Positions 4,700 through 9,941 of a stretch of 9,941 nucleotides of DNA are shown here, piece by piece. How positions within the stretch are numbered: the first letter of the stretch is position 1; each line of letters begins with the position of its first letter. Under the pieces are notes generated by a model, which saw only the letters and a list, made by a program, of their open reading frames with translations, was not told the origin of the DNA and ran no database searches. A program made the translations under genes and the position numbers. The stretch comes from Propionibacteriaceae bacterium. Its GTDB lineage: Bacteria > Actinomycetota > Actinomycetes > Propionibacteriales > Propionibacteriaceae. The stretch spans positions 1-9,941 of the forward strand of contig JAITED010000002.1 of assembly GCA_031282235.1 (NCBI GenBank), written 5' to 3'.

Positions 4700-6919
4700 A
4701 TGAGTACACAAACAGCGGTTAGCGCCGAAACTAGCGCGCCGCGCCCCGTCGAACTGGCCATCACCGGGATGACCTGCGCCGCGTGCGCTATCCGTATTGA
4801 AAAGAAACTCTCGAAAGTGCCGGGGGTGTTGGCGAGCGTAAACTTCGCCACCGAAAAGGCGCACGTCATCGCCCCCGCAGAAGTCAGCGTATCTGACCTT
4901 ATCAAAGTGGTATCCAACGCGGGATACGGCGCTGCGCTCCCCGACCCGGACGCAGTTCCGATAGATGAAGCCGCCCTGATACGCACCCGCATGGTGGTCG
5001 CCATCACGCTGTCGGCTCCGGTGGTGGTGTTGTCGATGGTGCCAGCGTTGCAGTTCCCGGCTTGGCAGTGGGTGTGTTTGGCGCTCACGCTGCCGGTGTA
5101 CGCATGGTGCGGCTGGCGCTTCCACCGCGCCACCCTGCTCAACCTGCGGCATCGCACCGTCACCATGGACACCCTAGTCACACTGGGAACCACCGCCGCG
5201 CTGGTGTGGAGCCTATACGCGCTGGTGTTCGGCATGGCGGGGATGATTGGCTACCGCCACGCATGGACGTTGTCGCTGTCGCGTGGGCACGCGGACAACG
5301 CCATCTATTTAGAAGCCATCGTCGGCATCCTCACGTTTCTGCTAGTCGGGCGCTACATTGAGGCGCGCTCCAAGCGGCAAGCGGGGGCGGCGGTCGCGGC
5401 GCTGCTCAACCTAGGGGTGAAATACGCCACCCTGCTGGTGGGCGGCACCGAACGGCTGGTGGCCACCGCCGACCTCAAGGTAGGCGACGAGTTTGTGGTG
5501 CGCCCGGGAGAGCGTATCGCCACCGATGGGGTGGTGGTGGCAGGCCAGAGCGCCGTAGACAACTCCCTAATCACCGGCGAATCGCTGCCCGTGGATGTCG
5601 GCAGCGGCGACACAGTGGTGGGGGCGGCGGTGAACACCACCGGGCGTTTAGTGGTACGCGCTACCGCTGTCGGTGCCGACACCCAGTTGGCGACCATCGC
5701 CCGGATGGTGGAGCAGGCGCAGAACGGCAAGTCGCAGATACAACGGCTCGCTGACCGTATCGCCGGGGTGTTCGTGCCTGTCGTAAGCGTGATTGCTTTA
5801 GGCACCCTAGGGGTGTGGTTGGCGCTGGGCGAATCCGCTGCGTTCGCGGTCTCTGCCGCTGTCGCCGTATTAATCATCGCCTGCCCCTGCGCGCTGGGGT
5901 TGGCCACGCCGACCGCACTGTTGGTGGGCACGGGGCGCGGCGCACAGTTGGGCATCATCATCGCCGGGGCAGCAGCGTTAGAGGCCGCCAAACGTATCGA
6001 CGCGGTGGTGCTGGACAAAACTGGCACTGTGACCGCTGGCGAGATGAGCGTATCCGAATGGCATTTGACTAGCGGTGTTACGGTATCTGAGCTGAAAAAA
6101 TACGCCGGAGCCGCCGAGTCCGCTTCCGAACACCCCATCGCTAAAGCGATTGTGCGGTGGGCAGGCGCGGAGGTCGGGACAGTCACCGAGTTTGATGCCG
6201 TGCCCGGTTTAGGGATACGAGCAACAGTTGACGGCGTGCCGGTTTTGGTGGGGCGTGACGAGTGGGTGCGCAGCAACAACTTGGCACTAGACGCGGTTCC
6301 TGCTCCTAGTCAGATGCCTGTAACCGGCACCACCGTAAGCGTCGCTTGGGATAACCGGGTACGTGGCCAAATCACAGTATCCGATACGATACGCGACACC
6401 TCCCCGCGCGCCATCGCGGAGTTGAACCGGCTGGGGTTGCACCCGGTGCTGCTCACCGGCGACAACGAGCAGGTGGCGCACGCCGTCGCCGCACAGTTGG
6501 GCATTGACGAGGTTATCGCCGGGGTTTTGCCGGGTGACAAGGTGGCTGTGGTGCAACGGCTGCAAGCTGAGGGGCGCCGGGTTGCGATGGTGGGCGACGG
6601 GGTGAACGATGCTGCGGCGCTAGCCCAAGCCGATTTGGGCATCGCTATGGGCACCGGCACGGATGCGGCGCGAGCCGCCGCTGACATTACGTTGATGCGC
6701 TCCGACCTGTTAGCGGCGCTGGATGCGATTCGGCTCTCTAGGCGCACGTTCGCCACCATCAAAGTCAATCTGTTCTGGGCGTTCGCGTATAACGTAATCG
6801 CTATCCCTGTAGCCGCCCTAGGTTTGTTGAACCCCATGGTGGCCGGTGCCGCGATGGCTTTCAGTTCGGTGTTTGTCGTCACCAATTCGCTGCGGCTGCG
6901 CGGTTTCCAACCCACCTGA
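4700..6919 (+). CDS. copA: Cu(I)-exporting P1B-type ATPase
   Basis: A 739-residue heavy-metal P-type ATPase that pumps Cu(I) out across the cytoplasmic membrane. One N-terminal HMA domain carries GMTCAAC (residues 23-29). Two extra helices (about 98-141) precede the P-type core. The actuator domain has TGES (T292-E294). The transport-site CPC motif is C395-P396-C397. The phosphorylation site is DKTGT (D439), the P1B-specific HP motif is H478-P479, and the hinge is GDGVNDAA (632 on). The last two helices carry N690...Y697-N698 and M719xxSS, the residues that with CPC define the Cu(I) subclass (P1B-1). Start choice: the ATG at 4700 gives MSTQTAV and a normal N-terminus; the frame is open upstream, but only over copZ in another frame. 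No strong ribosome binding site is visible, so coupling to copZ is likely. All key residues are present. No CsoR, CopY or CueR gene is next to it. Confidence 0.95.
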   Translation: MSTQTAVSAETSAPRPVELAITGMTCAACAIRIEKKLSKVPGVLASVNFATEKAHVIAPAEVSVSDLIKVVSNAGYGAALPDPDAVPIDEAALIRTRMVVAITLSAPVVVLSMVPALQFPAWQWVCLALTLPVYAWCGWRFHRATLLNLRHRTVTMDTLVTLGTTAALVWSLYALVFGMAGMIGYRHAWTLSLSRGHADNAIYLEAIVGILTFLLVGRYIEARSKRQAGAAVAALLNLGVKYATLLVGGTERLVATADLKVGDEFVVRPGERIATDGVVVAGQSAVDNSLITGESLPVDVGSGDTVVGAAVNTTGRLVVRATAVGADTQLATIARMVEQAQNGKSQIQRLADRIAGVFVPVVSVIALGTLGVWLALGESAAFAVSAAVAVLIIACPCALGLATPTALLVGTGRGAQLGIIIAGAAALEAAKRIDAVVLDKTGTVTAGEMSVSEWHLTSGVTVSELKKYAGAAESASEHPIAKAIVRWAGAEVGTVTEFDAVPGLGIRATVDGVPVLVGRDEWVRSNNLALDAVPAPSQMPVTGTTVSVAWDNRVRGQITVSDTIRDTSPRAIAELNRLGLHPVLLTGDNEQVAHAVAAQLGIDEVIAGVLPGDKVAVVQRLQAEGRRVAMVGDGVNDAAALAQADLGIAMGTGTDAARAAADITLMRSDLLAALDAIRLSRRTFATIKVNLFWAFAYNVIAIPVAALGLLNPMVAGAAMAFSSVFVVTNSLRLRGFQPT

Positions 6920-6942
6920 CCGGGAACCCACCTGAACGCGAA

Positions 6943-6972
6943 TCGAAAAGTGTCGCCCATGCCGACTAGCAT
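6943..6972 (+). promoter_or_regulatory. Weak candidate trp promoter
   Basis: TCGAAA (6943-6948) and TAGCAT (6967-6972), 18 bp apart, each match four of six consensus bases. Transcription would start at or next to the GTG of trpD at 6979, giving a leaderless mRNA. That fits the absence of a ribosome binding site there. The 59-bp gap has no leader peptide, Trp codon run or terminator, so read-through from copA is equally possible. Confidence 0.3.
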
Positions 6973-6978
6973 TATCGG

Positions 6979-7986
6979 GTGATTAAAGAGGCAATACTTC
7001 AGGCCACCTCGCGGCAGAATCTCGACTTTGCCACTGCGGCAGCGGTGATGGACGAGATTATGGGGGGTGAAGCGAGCCAAATCCAGATGGCTGCGTATCT
7101 CACCGCGATGAGCGTCAAGGGTGAAACTATTGAAGAAATCAGCGGTTCGGCGGCGGGGATGCGTAAACACTGCATCCGGCTGCTGCACGAGGACGAGGTG
7201 CTGGAGATTGTGGGTACGGGGGGCGACCAAGCCAACTCTTTCAACATCTCCACCACTTCGGCGCTGGTCATCTCGGCGGCGGGGATTCCGGTCGCCAAGC
7301 ATGGCAACCGTGCTGCGTCGTCGCGTTCCGGGGCGGCAGATGTGTTGGAGGCGCTGGGGGTGGACATCACCGTGCCGCCGGAGAAAAGTTTAGAGATTCT
7401 GAAAACCATCAACCTGTGTTTCCTGTTCGCGCAGAACTACCACATCGCTATGCGTTACGTGGCTCCGGTGCGCAAAGAGTTGGGGATTCGTACCATCTTC
7501 AACGTGTTGGGGCCGTTGGTGAACCCCGCCGGTGCCACCATGGAGTTGCTGGGTGTCTACTCGCCTGACTTGGTGGAACCGCTGGGTAAAGTGCTGCACA
7601 ATCTGGGTGTAAAGCGGGCGATGGTGGTGTATGGGCAGGATGGTTTAGATGAACTTTCCTTGTCAAGTGCCACTTCTGTGTGTGAGCTGCAGAGCGGCAA
7701 GCTCTCTACGTATGAAATCGTCCCGGAACAGTTCGGGTTCAACCGCTGCGCTAAAGCGGAGTTGGTGGGCGGCACTCCTGCCGAAAACGCTGCTATCACC
7801 CGCAGCATCTTAAACGGTGAGCACGGCCCGAAACGTGACGCGGTGCTGTTGAACTCCGGTGCCGCCATCTACATCGCCGGGCGCGCCCCCAGCATCGAAG
7901 CCGGTATCGAAATCGCCACTGAGATGCTGGACTCCGGTGCCGCGCTAACGCAACTACAGCGCTTCGTCGAAATGTCCAACAAATAA
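6979..7986 (+). CDS. trpD: Anthranilate phosphoribosyltransferase
   Basis: A 335-residue enzyme of normal length that joins anthranilate and PRPP to give phosphoribosyl-anthranilate, the second committed step of tryptophan synthesis. PRPP- and substrate-binding motifs: GTGGD (79-83), NISTTSA, KHGNRAASSRSGAADVLE (K107, H108, N110, R111), GPLVNP (178-183) and the metal-binding DE pair D224-E225 in GLDELS. The start is GTG at 6979; it gives MIKEAI, the common N-terminus of the family, although there is no Shine-Dalgarno sequence, so a leaderless start is possible. trpCF follows after 22 bp. The usual upstream partners trpE and trpG are absent; the neighbour is copA. All expected catalytic motifs are present. 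Confidence 0.95.
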   Translation: MIKEAILQATSRQNLDFATAAAVMDEIMGGEASQIQMAAYLTAMSVKGETIEEISGSAAGMRKHCIRLLHEDEVLEIVGTGGDQANSFNISTTSALVISAAGIPVAKHGNRAASSRSGAADVLEALGVDITVPPEKSLEILKTINLCFLFAQNYHIAMRYVAPVRKELGIRTIFNVLGPLVNPAGATMELLGVYSPDLVEPLGKVLHNLGVKRAMVVYGQDGLDELSLSSATSVCELQSGKLSTYEIVPEQFGFNRCAKAELVGGTPAENAAITRSILNGEHGPKRDAVLLNSGAAIYIAGRAPSIEAGIEIATEMLDSGAALTQLQRFVEMSNK

Positions 7987-8008
7987 GCGTAAGTGGTGTG
8001 ATGCCTAG

Positions 8009-9424
8009 ATGATTCTGGATGAAATCGTAACCGCCACCCGAGCCCGGGTGCGCTCCGAGCGTGCCCAACTGCCGCTGGAACACCTCCAGCGCGCTGCCGC
8101 TGCCCCCACTGCAGACTTTGCGGCGGCGTTGCGGGCACCGGGCATCAGTTTCATCTGCGAGGTGAAGAAAGCATCCCCGTCCAAGGGGGTAATCGCGGCT
8201 GACTTCCCGTATTTGGACATCGCCCGCGACTACGAAGCGGCGGGCGCTGCCGCCATCTCAGTGTTGACCGAGCCGACATTTTTTCAAGGCTCAAACGATT
8301 ATCTACGCGACATTTCTGGCAGCGTGGGGTTGCCTTGCTTGCGTAAAGACTTCATCATCGACGAATACCAGATTTATCAGGCGCGCCAACTGGGGGCTAG
8401 CGCGGTGCTGCTCATCGTAGCAATCTTGCATGATTGCCAACTCTCGGACTATTTGGCGTTGACACACCGGTTAGGGATGGCGGCGTTGGTGGAGGTTCAC
8501 GACGAGAGTGAACTGCTGCGTGCGCTGGCTGCTGGCGCTCGTATCATCGGCGTAAACAATCGGGATTTGACCACATTCACCTGCGACCTAGCGGTGACGG
8601 AACGGCTAGCCCCGCTGGTGCCAGCCGACGTGCTGCTGGTGGCCGAATCCGGAATCACTACGGCGGCAGATGTGGCGCGGATGGCCGCTGCCGGTGCCGA
8701 TGCGGTGCTGGTGGGGGAAACTTTGATGCGCAGCGCTGACAAAACGGCGGCGCTGGCTGAGTTGCGCGGGCAGTTGCCGGTGGCTGGCATCACGCGAAGC
8801 GCCGCACCTATGTTGAAGATATGCGGATTGCGGCGCGCTGCTGACGTGGCCTACGTCAATGAAGCGTATGCGCGCTACGGCACCCCTGAGTATGCCGGGT
8901 TTGTGTTCGCGCCGTCCAAACGCCAGATTAGCCCTGAAACGGCTGCTGGATTGCGCAGTGACTTGGATAAACGCATTAAAGCGGTGGGGGTGTTTGTAGA
9001 TCAACCGTTGGAGCTGATTCAACAGTTGGTGTCGGCTGGCACTATCGAGTTGGTTCAGTTGCACGGCGGCGAGAATCAGACGTATCTGGACGCGCTGCGG
9101 GTACTGCTGGGAGATGTTCCGGTGATTAAAGCGGTGCGCATGAATGAGCCGGGGGCGTTGGAGGCCGCTTTGGCCACGTCCGCTGAATATCTGCTGTTGG
9201 ATTCCGGCGCTGGCAGTGGTGAAACATTCGATTGGGCGGCGGTGTCGGCTATCGACCGACCGTTCTTTTTAGCTGGCGGTATAAACATTGATAACATCAA
9301 TGCTGCTTTGACTACGCTAAACCCGTATGCTATCGACGTATCGAGTGGCGCAGAAACCGATGGGGTGAAAGACGCTGCAAAGATTGCCGTGTTGGCTCAA
9401 GCGGTGAGAGGGGAGTTAGCGTGA
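8009..9424 (+). CDS. trpCF: Fused indole-3-glycerol-phosphate synthase / phosphoribosylanthranilate isomerase
   Basis: A 471-residue bifunctional enzyme for two consecutive steps: isomerisation of phosphoribosyl-anthranilate (TrpF) and ring closure to indole-3-glycerol phosphate (TrpC). The N-terminal TrpC barrel (about 1-265) has FICEVKKASPSKG (E51, K53), LRKDFIIDEYQ (K113), ALVEVH (E162), GVNNRDL (N183, N184, R185) and LLVAESGI (E213, S214). The C-terminal TrpF barrel (about 268-471) has KICGL with the catalytic cysteine C272, GFVFAPSKRQIS, VQLHGGE, FLAGGI and IDVSSGAET with the catalytic acid D443. The fusion order, TrpC first, is that of Escherichia coli and Corynebacterium; many actinobacteria have separate genes. 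Start ATG at 8009 (MILDEIV); the ribosome binding site is weak. The stop overlaps the trpB start by four bases. Both active sites look intact. Confidence 0.95.
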   Translation: MILDEIVTATRARVRSERAQLPLEHLQRAAAAPTADFAAALRAPGISFICEVKKASPSKGVIAADFPYLDIARDYEAAGAAAISVLTEPTFFQGSNDYLRDISGSVGLPCLRKDFIIDEYQIYQARQLGASAVLLIVAILHDCQLSDYLALTHRLGMAALVEVHDESELLRALAAGARIIGVNNRDLTTFTCDLAVTERLAPLVPADVLLVAESGITTAADVARMAAAGADAVLVGETLMRSADKTAALAELRGQLPVAGITRSAAPMLKICGLRRAADVAYVNEAYARYGTPEYAGFVFAPSKRQISPETAAGLRSDLDKRIKAVGVFVDQPLELIQQLVSAGTIELVQLHGGENQTYLDALRVLLGDVPVIKAVRMNEPGALEAALATSAEYLLLDSGAGSGETFDWAAVSAIDRPFFLAGGINIDNINAALTTLNPYAIDVSSGAETDGVKDAAKIAVLAQAVRGELA

Positions 9425-9941
9425 ATACGGGGCGTTACGGCGAGTTCGGGGGGCAGTACCTCCCGGAGACGCTGATGAACGAGATACAGGCGCTGGAGGT
9501 GGCGTATCTGAAACACCGTACTGACCCGACTTTCATAGCTGAACTGGATGCGCTGCTGCACGATTACGCTGGGCGTCCCTCCCGGCTGTATCACGCGGCG
9601 CGGATGACCGCCGATTTGGGCGGGCCGGAGATTTGGTTGAAGCGCGAGGACTTAAACCACACCGGTAGTCACAAAATCAACAATGTGTTGGGGCAGTGTT
9701 TGTTGGCTAAACGTATGGGGAAAACCCGGGTGATTGCGGAGACCGGCGCGGGGCAGCACGGCGTGGCTACCGCCACTGCGGCGGCGCTGTTGGGGTTGGA
9801 GTGCGAGATTTTCATGGGGCTGGAGGACACTAAACGGCAGGCGCTCAATGTTTACCGTATGGAGTTGTTGGGTGCGGTGGTGCACCCGGTGACGTCGGGC
9901 ACTCAGACCCTCAAGGATGCCGTGAATGACGCGATGCGCGA
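9421..9941 (+). CDS. trpB: Tryptophan synthase beta chain (5' part)
   Basis: The first 173 codons of TrpB, the PLP enzyme that condenses indole with serine to tryptophan, in complex with TrpA. The start is GTG at 9421, overlapping the trpCF stop as GTGA, with a good ribosome binding site GAGGGGAG (9408-9415) five bases upstream inside trpCF. The N-terminus GRYGEFGGQYLPETLMNE is typical. LKREDLNHTGSHKINN contains the PLP-binding lysine K85, and AETGAGQHGVATA contains the catalytic E107. The gene runs off the right edge; trpA probably follows. Confidence 0.97.
   Translation, partial: MNTGRYGEFGGQYLPETLMNEIQALEVAYLKHRTDPTFIAELDALLHDYAGRPSRLYHAARMTADLGGPEIWLKREDLNHTGSHKINNVLGQCLLAKRMGKTRVIAETGAGQHGVATATAAALLGLECEIFMGLEDTKRQALNVYRMELLGAVVHPVTSGTQTLKDAVNDAMR

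Noticed and set aside
5353..6279. Long - strand open frame (308 codons) inside copA
   Set aside because: It is an antisense shadow of a high-G+C gene; the copA frame contains every P1B ATPase motif. The 330-codon frame at 6310-7302 (-) is rejected for the same reason.
6920..6978. trp attenuator, leader peptide or T-box
   Set aside because: The gap is only 59 bp, with no short frame rich in Trp codons and no alternative terminator hairpin.
1..9941. CRISPR array, insertion sequence, tRNA or prophage genes
   Set aside because: No regularly spaced repeats, transposase or integrase motifs, or tRNA-like cloverleaf were noticed; no search tool was available.

Overview
The window looks like chromosomal DNA from a moderately high-G+C actinobacterium. 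Three things point there: the add gene is of the PKAHLHLHFTGS type that I associate with Streptomyces-like genomes, trpC and trpF are fused as in Corynebacterium, and GTG starts and short gene overlaps are common. Membership of the Actinomycetales or Actinomycetaceae is only a guess. Apart from one convergent gene (dnaB) and a partial divergent gene at the left edge, everything reads on the + strand.

Layout. (1) Positions 1-128 (-) hold the first 42 codons of a metallo-beta-lactamase-fold protein of the beta-CASP RNase type. (2) A divergent control region, 129-272, precedes a two-gene operon. Its first gene is an ECHDC3-like enoyl-CoA hydratase/isomerase family protein that lacks both usual catalytic glutamates; the second, overlapping by 8 bp, is an adenosine deaminase. 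(3) A 252-bp convergent gap, 2134-2385, contains a long, highly structured inverted-repeat element of about 157 bp (2171-2327). (4) dnaB, the replicative helicase, lies on the - strand. (5) A 666-bp gene-free stretch, 3811-4476, holds an almost perfect DnaA-box palindrome behind dnaB, two further DnaA boxes, an AT-rich segment, and a series of inverted repeats leading to the copper genes. (6) copZ (copper chaperone) and copA (Cu+-exporting P1B ATPase) form a copper-efflux pair without a visible regulator. (7) trpD, a fused trpC-trpF gene and the start of trpB form a tryptophan operon that runs off the right edge.

How the genes work together. CopZ would deliver Cu(I) to CopA for export. TrpD, TrpCF and TrpB carry out consecutive steps from anthranilate towards tryptophan. 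trpE and trpG are not next to trpD, so the first step must be encoded elsewhere. I saw no mobile-element gene, CRISPR array, tRNA or rRNA. The core genes are ordinary. The less explained material is non-coding: the structured element between add and dnaB, the DnaA-box cluster upstream of dnaB, and the repeat-rich leader of copZ. None of these three can be called a new system from sequence alone.
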